Both the position numbers and the translations under genes were made by a program. DNA of 64,000 bases. Origin: Micromonospora sp. RHAY321 (GTDB taxonomy: Bacteria > Actinomycetota > Actinomycetes > Mycobacteriales > Micromonosporaceae). The stretch is taken from contig NZ_JAMHIW010000022.1 in assembly GCF_023896955.1 (NCBI RefSeq), positions 25,018 to 89,017 of the forward strand, read 5' to 3'. The notes under the pieces are model-generated. The model made no database searches. It was not told where the DNA came from and saw only the letters and a list, made by a program, of their open reading frames with translations. Below are positions 57,720 to 64,000 of the stretch, one piece after another. Position 1 is the stretch's first letter; each line of letters opens with the position of its first letter.

Positions 57720-58121
57720 ATGCCCGGGCGCGAAGACCTGCCCAGCACGCTGCGACGCTCCCCGGATAAGGCGCAGCGCACCTGGGAGAAGACGCACGAC
57801 TCGGCGGTGGAGACCTACGGCGAGGGGGAGCGGTCGCACCGCACCGCCTTCGCCGCGGTGAAGCACCAGTTCGAGAAGGTGGGCGATCACTGGGAGCCGA
57901 AGGGCCGCAAGGGCCCGAGCGACCGACAGGCCGCCGGCGGCGGACCGGAACGGCGAGCCCCCACCGCGGGTGGGGTGGACGCCAACGCCACCAAGGACCA
58001 CCTGATGTCGGTGGCCCGCGAGCTGGACGTACCCGGCCGCTCCGGCATGACCAAGCCGGAGTTGGTCAAGGCGATCGAGAAGGCCAACGACCGGGCCACC
58101 CGCAAGGCCCGCGGCGACTGA
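57720..58121 (+). CDS. ChaB family protein with SAP/Rho-N-like tail
   Basis: A 133-residue protein. The N-terminal 60 residues match ChaB: PSTLRRSPDKAQRTWEKTHDSAVETYGEGERSHRTAFAAVKHQFEKVGDHWEPKG, seen in parts. A charged linker follows, then a C-terminal SAP- or Rho-N-like helical motif MSVARELDVPGRSGMTKPELVKAIEK, which could bind nucleic acid. GGAGGAGGACGAG precedes the ATG. ChaB proteins are linked to cation regulation in enterobacteria, but in actinobacteria appear as stress proteins. Its sigma-B/F-type promoter supports a stress role. Confidence 0.9.
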   Translation: MPGREDLPSTLRRSPDKAQRTWEKTHDSAVETYGEGERSHRTAFAAVKHQFEKVGDHWEPKGRKGPSDRQAAGGGPERRAPTAGGVDANATKDHLMSVARELDVPGRSGMTKPELVKAIEKANDRATRKARGD

Positions 58122-58148
58122 TCGCCGCGACGCGGGCGGCACAGCGAG

Positions 58149-58191
58149 ACGGTACGGGCGGACGCGGCTATCCCGCGCCCGCCCGTACCGT
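58149..58191. terminator. Terminator between ChaB and ALDH genes
   Basis: Perfect 13-base stem ACGGTACGGGCGG/CCGCCCGTACCGT with an inner GCGG/CCGC pairing, ending one base before the ALDH stop codon. Serves two converging transcripts. Confidence 0.82.
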
Positions 58192-59625
58192 TCACCAGTG
58201 CCCGCCGCCGGGCGCCTCGATGTGCACGGCCTTGGTGGCGGTGAACTCGTCCAGCAGCTCCGGGCCGTACCCGAAGCCCTGCCCGCTGCCCCGGCGCGGG
58301 TGGGCGGCGCCGCCCGGCGCGCCACCGAACACCGAGTTGACTTTCACGGTGCCCACCGGCAGCTCCCGCCAGGCCCGCTGCGCATGGCTCATCGACGCGG
58401 TCAGGACCGTGGCCGCCAGCCCGTACGGGGAGTCCGCCGCGCAGCGCAGGGCCTCGTCGAACGAGTCGACCACCACCACCGGGGCGACCGGGCCGAACGT
58501 CTCCTCCCGCACCAGTGGCATGTCGTGCCGGCAGTCGGTGACCACGGTGGGCGGGTAGAACGCCCCCGGCCCGTCCGGCAGCTCCCCACCGGTACGTATC
58601 CGGGCGCCGTCGGCCACCGCCGCCGTCACCTGCCCGTGCACGTGGTCGCGGTGTCGCCGGTCGACCAGCGGGCCCAGCTCGGTGCCCGGGTCGCGACCCG
58701 GGCCCAGCCGCAGCGCGCCGGCCCGCCGGACCAGCGCCGCCACGAAGTCCTCGGCCACCGTGCGGTGCACGTAGATCCGCTCCACCGCCACGCAGATCTG
58801 CCCGGCGTTGGCGAACGCGCCCAGCGCGGCCTGCCCGGCGGCCCAGTCCGCGTCGACCCCTGCGTCGATGATCAGCGGATCACTGCCGCCGTTCTCCAGC
58901 AGCACCTTCGCCCCGGTGCGGGCCGCCGCGGCGGCGATCGTCCGCCCGGTCGCGGTCGACCCCACGTGCGCCACCACGTCCACGTCCTGGCCGGCCAGCG
59001 CCGCGCCGACCTCCGGGCCGCCGGTGAGCAGCGACAACACGCCGGCCGGCAGTGCCCGGTCCAGTGCCCGGGCCAGCAGCCAACCCGTCGCCGGCGTGCG
59101 TTCGCTGGGCTTGTAGAGCACCACGTTGCCGGTGACCAGGGCCGCGCCGAGCAGCCCGCAGGAGACGGCCACCGGGTCGTTCCACGGGGTGATCGCCGCA
59201 ACCACGCCCCGCGGCTGCGGCGTCATGAAGTCCAGGGCGTCGGTCTCGCCGTGCAGCGTCCGCCCGCCGCGCAGCGGGGCCAGCTCCGCGTACTGTCGCA
59301 GGGTGCCGATGCCCGCCTCGACGCCGCCGCGGGCATCCGCCAGCGGCTTGCCCATCTCCGCCGTGACCGCCGCGGCCAACTCCTCCGTCACCGCCGCCAC
59401 GGCGTCCGCGGCCCGGTGCAGCGCCGCCGCCCGCGCGGCCGGTGCGGTCGCCGCCCACTCCGCCGCCGTCTCGCGTGCCGCCTCGACCGCCTTGCCGACC
59501 TCGTCGGCGGTGGCCACCGGCACCGAGCTGACCGGCGAATCGTCCGCCGGATCGCGGACGACCAGCTCGCCGCCACCGCCGCCAGCTCCCCACACCCCGC
59601 CCACCAGTTGCGCAACCGTGTACAT
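58192..59625 (-). CDS. Aldehyde dehydrogenase family protein
   Basis: A 477-residue NAD(P)+-dependent aldehyde dehydrogenase. Key features: VVAAITPWNDPVAV (loop with Trp-Asn), KVLLENGGSDPLIIDAG with the catalytic Glu in an ENGG instead of the usual ELGG, NAGQICVAVERIYVH with the nucleophilic Cys, and EETFGPVAPVVVVDSF. Start at 59625 because the family N-terminus follows and a sigma-B/F-like promoter lies just upstream. Substrate unknown; detoxification of lipid or sugar aldehydes under stress is plausible. Divergent from the FAD enzyme gene. Confidence 0.85.
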   Translation of the reverse strand: MYTVAQLVGGVWGAGGGGGELVVRDPADDSPVSSVPVATADEVGKAVEAARETAAEWAATAPAARAAALHRAADAVAAVTEELAAAVTAEMGKPLADARGGVEAGIGTLRQYAELAPLRGGRTLHGETDALDFMTPQPRGVVAAITPWNDPVAVSCGLLGAALVTGNVVLYKPSERTPATGWLLARALDRALPAGVLSLLTGGPEVGAALAGQDVDVVAHVGSTATGRTIAAAAARTGAKVLLENGGSDPLIIDAGVDADWAAGQAALGAFANAGQICVAVERIYVHRTVAEDFVAALVRRAGALRLGPGRDPGTELGPLVDRRHRDHVHGQVTAAVADGARIRTGGELPDGPGAFYPPTVVTDCRHDMPLVREETFGPVAPVVVVDSFDEALRCAADSPYGLAATVLTASMSHAQRAWRELPVGTVKVNSVFGGAPGGAAHPRRGSGQGFGYGPELLDEFTATKAVHIEAPGGGHW

Positions 59626-59635
59626 GCGGCGTTGG

Positions 59636-59660
59636 ATGCCCCGGGCTCGGCGAGGCAAAC
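59636..59660 (-). promoter_or_regulatory. Sigma-B/F-type promoter of the ALDH gene (GTTT-N15-GGGCAT)
   Basis: On the minus strand GTTT at 59657-59660, 15-base spacer, GGGCAT at 59636-59641 (one mismatch), 10 bases before the ALDH ATG. Its -35 box is two bases from that of the divergent promoter. Confidence 0.6.
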
Positions 59661-59662
59661 GC

Positions 59663-59688
59663 GTTTCGCCCCGTTGCGCGCCGGGTAG
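59663..59688 (+). promoter_or_regulatory. Sigma-B/F-type promoter of the FAD enzyme gene (GTTT-N16-GGGTAG)
   Basis: GTTT at 59663-59666, 16-base spacer, GGGTAG at 59683-59688, nine bases before the ATG at 59698. It is the mirror partner of the ALDH promoter. Confidence 0.7.
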
Positions 59689-59697
59689 GCGGATCGG

Positions 59698-61305
59698 ATG
59701 ACTCCCACCGGCGCGCAGAGCGCGGACGCCGTCGTCGTCGGGGCCGGTCACAACGGTCTGGTAGCGGCCAACCTGCTGGCGGACGCCGGCTGGGACGTGG
59801 TGGTGCTGGAGGCGACCGCGGCGCCCGGCGGCGCCGTCCGCTCCGCCGAGGTGACCGCGCCCGGCTACCTCAGCGACCTCTACAGCTCCTTCTACCCCCT
59901 CGGGTACGCCTCACCGGTGCTGCGCGGGCTCGACCTGGGCCGTTACGGGCTGTCCTGGCGGCACTCGCCGGACGTGCTGGCGCACCTGCTGCCGGACGGC
60001 CGGGCCGCCGTGCTCAACCGGGACGCCGACGTCACCGCCGCCTCGCTGGAGCAGTTCGCCCCCGGCGACGGCAAGCGCTGGCTCAACGCGTACACCGACT
60101 GGCTCGAGGTGGCCGAGCCGATGCTGGACACCATCACCACGCCGTTCCCGCCCGTACGCGGTGGGCTGGGCCTCCTGCGCCGGCTGCGGGTCGCCGGCGC
60201 GCTGCGGCTGGCCCGGCGGCTGGTGGTGCCCGTCCGCAAGCTCGGCGACGAACTCTTCGACGGCGCCGGCGGGCCGGCGCTGCTGGCCGGCTGCGCCCTG
60301 CACACCGACCTGTCCCCGGAGGAGGCCGGCTCGGGCGTGTACGGCTGGCTGCTGGCCATGCTCGGCCAGCAGGTCGGCTGGCCGGTGCCCGACGGCGGCG
60401 CACAGCAGATCACCAACGCGCTGGTGGCCCGGCTGGAGGAACGCGGCGGCCGCATCCTCTACGGCGCCCGGGTCGACCGGGTGCTCACCGCCCGAGGCCG
60501 GGCGATGGGGGTACGCACCGTCGGCGGCGCACTGTGGCGGGCCCGCAAGGCCGTGCTCGCGGACGTGCCGGCGCCAGCGCTCTACCTCGACCTGGTCGGC
60601 GCGGCGGCGCTGCCGTCGCGGCTCGTGGAGGACCTGGCGCACTTCCGGTGGGACGGCTCGACGCTGAAGGTGGACTGGGCGCTCTCCGCGCCGGTGCCGT
60701 GGACGAACCGGGCGGTGGCCGGCGCCGGCACCGTGCACCTCGGCGCGGACCTCGACGGGTTGACCCGCTACTCCGGTGAACTGGCCCGCGGCGAGCTGCC
60801 GCGCGACCCGTTCCTGCTGCTCGGGCAGATGTCGGTCGCCGACCCGAGCCACTCCCCGCCGGGCACCGAATCGCTCTGGTCGTACACCCACCTGCCGTTC
60901 CGCCGGACCTGGCGTGCCGAGGACATCGCCGGGCACGTGCAGCGGATGGAGGACGTGCTGGAGGCGGCGGCGCCCGGCTTCCGGCAGCTCATCGTCGGCC
61001 GCCACGTGGCAGGGCCCGCCGACCTGGAGAAGGGCAACCCGAGTCTGGTCGGCGGCACGCTCGGTGGGGGCACCGCCGCCGCGTACCAGCAGCTGTTCCT
61101 GCGCCCGATTCCCGGCCTGGGCCGGGCGGACACGCCGGTGGACCGGCTCTTCCTGGCCAGCGCGTCGGCGCATCCCGGAGGCGGGGTGCACGGCGCGCCC
61201 GGGTCGAACGCCGCCCGCGCGGCGCTGGCCCGCGACCGCGCGCTCACCGGTCGTGCCTACGCCGCCGCGATCGGCGCCGCGCACCGCGCCGTCTACCCGG
61301 ACTGA
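59698..61305 (+). CDS. Phytoene-desaturase-like FAD-dependent oxidoreductase
   Basis: A 535-residue flavoprotein. The N-terminal FAD motif is AVVVGAGHNGLVAANLLADAGWDVVVLEATAAPGG, in parts; a later GG-type motif and the C-terminal FLASASAHPGGGVHGAPGSNAARAAL complete the fold. The sequence resembles the CrtI/NAD(P)-FAD 'phytoene desaturase family' proteins of actinobacteria, but no other carotenoid gene is nearby, so the substrate is unknown. It is divergent from the ALDH gene, with mirror-image promoters. The gene ends in a perfect hairpin. Confidence 0.88.
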   Translation: MTPTGAQSADAVVVGAGHNGLVAANLLADAGWDVVVLEATAAPGGAVRSAEVTAPGYLSDLYSSFYPLGYASPVLRGLDLGRYGLSWRHSPDVLAHLLPDGRAAVLNRDADVTAASLEQFAPGDGKRWLNAYTDWLEVAEPMLDTITTPFPPVRGGLGLLRRLRVAGALRLARRLVVPVRKLGDELFDGAGGPALLAGCALHTDLSPEEAGSGVYGWLLAMLGQQVGWPVPDGGAQQITNALVARLEERGGRILYGARVDRVLTARGRAMGVRTVGGALWRARKAVLADVPAPALYLDLVGAAALPSRLVEDLAHFRWDGSTLKVDWALSAPVPWTNRAVAGAGTVHLGADLDGLTRYSGELARGELPRDPFLLLGQMSVADPSHSPPGTESLWSYTHLPFRRTWRAEDIAGHVQRMEDVLEAAAPGFRQLIVGRHVAGPADLEKGNPSLVGGTLGGGTAAAYQQLFLRPIPGLGRADTPVDRLFLASASAHPGGGVHGAPGSNAARAALARDRALTGRAYAAAIGAAHRAVYPD

Positions 61306-61311
61306 ACGAAA

Positions 61312-61340
61312 CGCCCGCCCGCCTTGGTGGCGGGCGGGCG
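61312..61340. terminator. Terminator between FAD enzyme and mannosyltransferase genes
   Basis: Perfect 12-base stem CGCCCGCCCGCC/GGCGGGCGGGCG with loop TTGGT, between convergent stop codons. Confidence 0.85.
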
Positions 61341-61351
61341 GGACGCGCGGG

Positions 61352-62128
61352 TCAGCGGGTGATGTTGCGGTGCTTGCTGCGCAGGCGGAACGGCATCAGC
61401 GCGCTCTCCACCTTGGTCGCGGTCGTCATCTTGGACTCGCCGTCGCGCCGCTCCTCGAAGCGGATCGGCACCTCCAGGATGGTGTGCCCCAGCTTGGTGG
61501 CCAGGTAGTGCATCTCCACCTGGAAGCTGTAGCCGTTCGACTGCACCCGCTCGAGGCCGATGTCCCGCAGCGCGTCGGCCCGCCAGATCTTGAAGCCGGC
61601 GGTGAGGTCCCGGATCCGCACCCGCAGCAGGGTGTGCACGTAGAGGTTCGCCCAGCCGCTGAGCGCCCGACGGTACAGCGGCCAGTTCTCGTCCAGCTCG
61701 CCGCCGGGCACGTAGCGGGAGCCGATCACCACACCGGCCTGGGTGGAGAGCAGCGCGCCCAGCATCCCCGGCAGGGCCTCCGGCGGATGGGACAGGTCGG
61801 CGTCCATCTGCGCCACGTACTCGGCGCCGCCGTCGAGGGCACGCCCGATGCCGTCCACGTACGCCCGGCCCAGGCCCTCCTTGCCGGCCCGGTGCACCAC
61901 CTCGACGCGGTCGGGGTGCTCGATGGCCAACTTGTCGGCCACCTCACCGGTGCCGTCGGGGGAGTTGTCGTCGGCGACGAGGATGCGCAGCCCCGGCAAC
62001 GGCAGCGCGAGCAGCCGCTCGACCAACGCGGGGAGGTTGCCCGCCTCGTTGTAGGTGGGCACCACGACGGTCAGGCGCGCGTCCCGCCACGGCGACGGCA
62101 GCTGCACGGGCTCGATCATGTCGGACAT
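61352..62128 (-). CDS. Polyprenol-phosphate mannosyltransferase (GT2, Ppm1/DPM1-like)
   Basis: A 258-residue family 2 glycosyltransferase. Motifs: LTVVVPTYNEAGNLPALV, ILVADDNSPDGTGEVAD, YVAQMDADLSHPPEALP (DXD-like metal site), RVIGSRYVPGG-like VVIGSRYVPGGELDENWP, and SNGYSFQVEMHYLATKLG. It makes polyprenyl-phosphate-mannose, the donor for lipomannan and protein glycosylation at the membrane, from GDP-mannose. No fused acyltransferase domain as in mycobacterial Ppm1. Start ATG 62128, though the ATG at 62119 has better spacing to GAGG. A hairpin precedes it. Confidence 0.9.
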   Translation of the reverse strand: MSDMIEPVQLPSPWRDARLTVVVPTYNEAGNLPALVERLLALPLPGLRILVADDNSPDGTGEVADKLAIEHPDRVEVVHRAGKEGLGRAYVDGIGRALDGGAEYVAQMDADLSHPPEALPGMLGALLSTQAGVVIGSRYVPGGELDENWPLYRRALSGWANLYVHTLLRVRIRDLTAGFKIWRADALRDIGLERVQSNGYSFQVEMHYLATKLGHTILEVPIRFEERRDGESKMTTATKVESALMPFRLRSKHRNITR

Positions 62129-62137
62129 CCTCGGTTT

Positions 62138-62176
62138 GCGGACAGGGCTACCCGAGAAGGGTAGCCAGTTGTCCGC
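62138..62176 (-). terminator. Hairpin before the mannosyltransferase gene
   Basis: Two-part stem on the minus strand: GCGGACA/TGTCCGC outside, GGCTACCC/GGGTAGCC inside, with small bulges, loop of five. It lies 112 bases beyond the SDR stop and nine bases before the mannosyltransferase ATG. Could terminate the SDR transcript or attenuate the downstream one. Confidence 0.55.
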
Positions 62177-62287
62177 TCCAGGTTGAAAAGGCTCCCCTTC
62201 CGGGCTTTGCGGACGGCGTTGCTTCGCTGCGTACGGGCATTGTTTCGGACGGTGCGGGGCGTCGCCCGTGCAGCGGGTGTCACACGT

Positions 62288-63289
62288 TCAGCGCCGGCCG
62301 CGCGCCAGGGCCGTGAGGGCCAGGGCCAGGCCGGCGAGCGCGACGCCGGACAACGCCGGCTTGTGGGTGCCGACCCACAGCGCCGCCGAGCGGTTGCGTG
62401 CCTGGTCGCTGAACACCCCGGCCGGGCCCCGGTCCCGGTCCGCGTCGCCGGGGTGGTCGAGGTTGTCCCGCCAGGTGGCCGGGTCGATCTCGTCACCGGT
62501 CTGCTGGCTGTCGTACCCGTCCCGGGCCAGCTTGCGGTCGAGCAGACCGGGGATCAGGATGTCGCCCAGTCGGGCCCTCCAGGTCGGGCCGCCCACGTTC
62601 AGCTCCCGGGTGCCGTGGTCGGCGGCCCAGACGATCGCCCGGGCGGCCAGCTCCGGTGCGAAGATCGGCGGCACCGGCTGCGGATACCGGGGCAGCCGGG
62701 TGCGGACCCAGGAGAACTGCGGCGTGTTCACGGCGGGCAACTGCACCATCGACAGCTTCACCCCCGGGCAGTCGTGCAGCAGCTCGGCCCGGAGTGAGTC
62801 GTTGAACCCCTGCACGGCGTGTTTGCTCGCGCAGTACGCCGACTGCAGGGGGATCCCGCGGTAGGCCAGCGCCGAGCCCACCTGCACGATGGCACCCCGC
62901 CCGTGCGCCCGCATGTGCCGCAGCGCCGCCAGGGTGCCGTGCACCGTACCCAGGTAGGTGACCTCGGTGACCCGGCGGAACTCCCGCGCCGGGATGTCCC
63001 AGGCCTGCGCGAACACCGACACCATGGCGTTGTTGACCCACACGTCGATGCCGCCCCACCGGTGCACCACGTCGTCGGCGGCCTGCTGCACGGCGCCCGC
63101 GTCCGCCACGTCGACCTGGTACACCCGTACGTCGGCGGCGCCGCGCAGTCGGCAGTCCCGCTCGGCGGCGGCCAGCCCCGCCTCGCCCCGGGCCAGCAGC
63201 GCCAGCCGGGCGCCCCGGGCCGCGTACGCGTGGGCCACCGCCCGCCCGACGCCCGCGCTCGCGCCGGTCACCACCACGGTCTGCGTCAC
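62288..63289 (-). CDS. Short-chain dehydrogenase/reductase
   Basis: A 333-residue SDR. Cofactor motif VVVTGASAGVGRAVAHAYAARG; VDVWVNNAMVSVF-like IDVWVNNAMVS (NNA); catalytic YCASKHAV (Tyr-Lys) with the upstream Ser in VGSALAYRG. The C-terminal 90 residues extend past the core and end in a hydrophobic segment (LSGVALAGLALALTALARGRR) that could anchor it to membrane. The SRPBCC gene upstream overlaps its start by four bases. Substrate unknown. Confidence 0.9.
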   Translation of the reverse strand: MTQTVVVTGASAGVGRAVAHAYAARGARLALLARGEAGLAAAERDCRLRGAADVRVYQVDVADAGAVQQAADDVVHRWGGIDVWVNNAMVSVFAQAWDIPAREFRRVTEVTYLGTVHGTLAALRHMRAHGRGAIVQVGSALAYRGIPLQSAYCASKHAVQGFNDSLRAELLHDCPGVKLSMVQLPAVNTPQFSWVRTRLPRYPQPVPPIFAPELAARAIVWAADHGTRELNVGGPTWRARLGDILIPGLLDRKLARDGYDSQQTGDEIDPATWRDNLDHPGDADRDRGPAGVFSDQARNRSAALWVGTHKPALSGVALAGLALALTALARGRR

Positions 63290-63732
63290 GGCGTCCCCTT
63301 CTGCCGAGCCGCGATGTCGGCCAGCCGCCGGAGCGTCTCCCGGTTGCGCAGGTGCAGCACCACGTCGTTGAGCTTGTTACGAACCCAGCGCAGGGGACCG
63401 GCGGCGAAGTCCTCGCCGATGCGGACGCGGGTGGCGTCCCCGCCGACGGGTTCGAGGGTGAAGGTCACAATCGCCTCGCCGGCCGGCCAGAGACCGGCCC
63501 GCAGCACGAGCCGGTGCGGTGGCTCGCACAGCAGCACGGTCGACGAGTCCTGCAACGAGAACGGCCACGGCCCGGCCTTGTGGTGCAGTTGGCTGCCCAC
63601 CCGCGGCCACGCGTCGTCCACGTCGCGCACGTGCACCGTGCCGACAACCCAGTCGCTGTACGTCCAACCGTCCGCCAGCACGTCGAACACCTGCTGCGGG
63701 GGAGCCTGGATCACTTTCTCCACAATCGCCAC
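63286..63732 (-). CDS. SRPBCC-family protein coupled to the SDR
   Basis: A 148-residue START-like protein: EKVIQAPPQQVFDVLADGWTYSDWVVG, then ATRVRIGEDFAAGPL and RNKLNDVVLHLRNRETLRRLADIA. The GTG start lies nine bases after a GTTA-N16-GGGTAT promoter. The ATGA overlap with the SDR gene makes a two-gene operon. Ligand unknown, perhaps the lipid-like or aromatic substrate of the SDR. Confidence 0.87.
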   Translation of the reverse strand: MAIVEKVIQAPPQQVFDVLADGWTYSDWVVGTVHVRDVDDAWPRVGSQLHHKAGPWPFSLQDSSTVLLCEPPHRLVLRAGLWPAGEAIVTFTLEPVGGDATRVRIGEDFAAGPLRWVRNKLNDVVLHLRNRETLRRLADIAARQKGTP

Positions 63733-63741
63733 CGTGATCCC

Positions 63742-63767
63742 ATACCCGCACCGTGCCGGAGGCTAAC
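63742..63767 (-). promoter_or_regulatory. Sigma-B/F-type promoter of the SRPBCC-SDR operon (GTTA-N16-GGGTAT)
   Basis: On the minus strand GTTA at 63764-63767, 16-base spacer, GGGTAT at 63742-63747, nine bases before the GTG. Confidence 0.6.
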
Positions 63768-63777
63768 GACCCGTCGG

Positions 63778-63803
63778 GTTAGCTTCTCCGGGGCGGCGGG
63801 TAT
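63778..63803 (+). promoter_or_regulatory. Mirror-image sigma-B/F-type promoter (GTTA-N16-GGGTAT)
   Basis: GTTA at 63778-63781, 16-base spacer, GGGTAT at 63798-63803, pointing to the right edge. Same sequence elements and spacing as the divergent promoter, with a CTAAC/GTTAG dyad between them. It is not followed by a gene that I can define before the edge. Confidence 0.5.
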
Positions 63804-63865
63804 GGCCCGGTCGGGGCGGCCGTCGGGCGGCGCTGGCCCCACCCTGCCGACCCCTCGGCGGCGAC

Positions 63866-63890
63866 GTTTACTCCTCGGGGCGCAGGGAAC
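63866..63890 (+). promoter_or_regulatory. Sigma-B/F-type promoter near the right edge (GTTT-N15-GGGAAC)
   Basis: GTTT at 63866-63869, 15-base spacer, GGGAAC at 63885-63890, pointing right. An AGGAGG at 63913-63918 follows, but no good start codon at normal distance; a GTG at 63945 is too far. The gene it serves probably begins beyond or just inside the edge. Confidence 0.5.
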
Positions 63891-64000
63891 CCGCCGGCTG
63901 TGCGACAGGACCAGGAGGATCCGGATCAGCGCAGGTCAGCCCCGGTGAACGCCGGCGCTGGCCGGGCCGGTTCCGGGCCGTTCGGGGACCCTCGCCCCGT

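Noticed and set aside
63945..64000. Possible gene start at GTG 63945
   Set aside because: Too far from the AGGAGG at 63913-63918 and its product begins with Gly/Ala/Arg low-complexity sequence; cannot be supported.
1..64000. tRNA, rRNA, CRISPR array, transposase or prophage
   Set aside because: No cloverleaf-like sequence, regularly spaced repeat, DDE/tyrosine recombinase or phage structural gene was recognised on either strand.

Overview
The window is very G+C-rich and densely packed with actinobacterial genes. GTG starts, strong AGGAGG sites and start codons sitting just after a -10 box are all common. The gene content (iron-box siderophore uptake, CebR-type cellulase control, XRE-DUF5753/DUF397 pair, DUF3072, DUF2795, DUF3516 helicase, EcsC, PAC2) suits a Micromonosporaceae chromosome, most likely Micromonospora. 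This is an inference from family content, not a database match. I see no rRNA, tRNA, CRISPR array, transposase or prophage. The window looks like chromosomal arm or core sequence, not a mobile island.

Layout. 1-6.1 kb: a cut-off hrpA helicase, a blasticidin-S-deaminase-like cytidine deaminase, a YCII protein, and a four-gene iron-siderophore ABC uptake operon behind an iron box. 6.1-7.3 kb: a DUF559/AbiEi-type gene flanked by two copies of a covarying hairpin repeat. 7.3-15.1 kb: an unknown protein behind an AT-rich dyad, a Ski2-like helicase, trmB, a class F sortase with a secreted partner, exonuclease III and a PAC2 protein. 15.5-24.3 kb: a lysozyme-like membrane protein, a 48-residue protein with EcsC, an SGNH lipoprotein, an aldehyde dehydrogenase, an LLM flavoprotein, a Na+/H+ antiporter with a UBP zinc finger, and an acetyltransferase. 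24.5-31.9 kb: a modular GH9 cellulase with a CebR box, a PP2C phosphatase, HrpB, and the DUF397/XRE pair. 32-43 kb: GPP34, an amino-acid permease with an acetyltransferase, a sigma-B/F-family sigma factor, a phospholipase D, pirin-marR, FBP/TetR and DUF1684. 43-55 kb: GH15, a phosphoesterase, DUF3072, an FAD enzyme, an antiporter, a HAD phosphatase, a PAS-GAF-SpoIIE-HATPase regulator, an MscS-like protein, small unknowns and an MFS carrier. 55-64 kb: a stress-like island of DUF2795, SRPBCC, YihY, ChaB, ALDH, an FAD desaturase-like enzyme, a mannosyltransferase, and SDR with SRPBCC.

The most interesting signal is regulatory. Between 55 and 64 kb almost every transcription unit is preceded by a GTTT/GTTA-N15/16-GGGWA sequence, the established sigma-B/SigF-type promoter pattern. 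Three of these occur as divergent pairs, and several have the -10 box only 9-10 nt from the start codon. Outlying matches precede the 48-residue gene, the DUF6343-like gene and a general-stress membrane protein. With a SigB/F-type sigma factor at 34.9 kb and a SpoIIE/HATPase regulator at 49.3 kb, the window reads as part of a general-stress regulon. A second pattern is a TANNNT or similar -10 box six or seven nt before the start codon of about nine genes, which predicts leaderless mRNAs.
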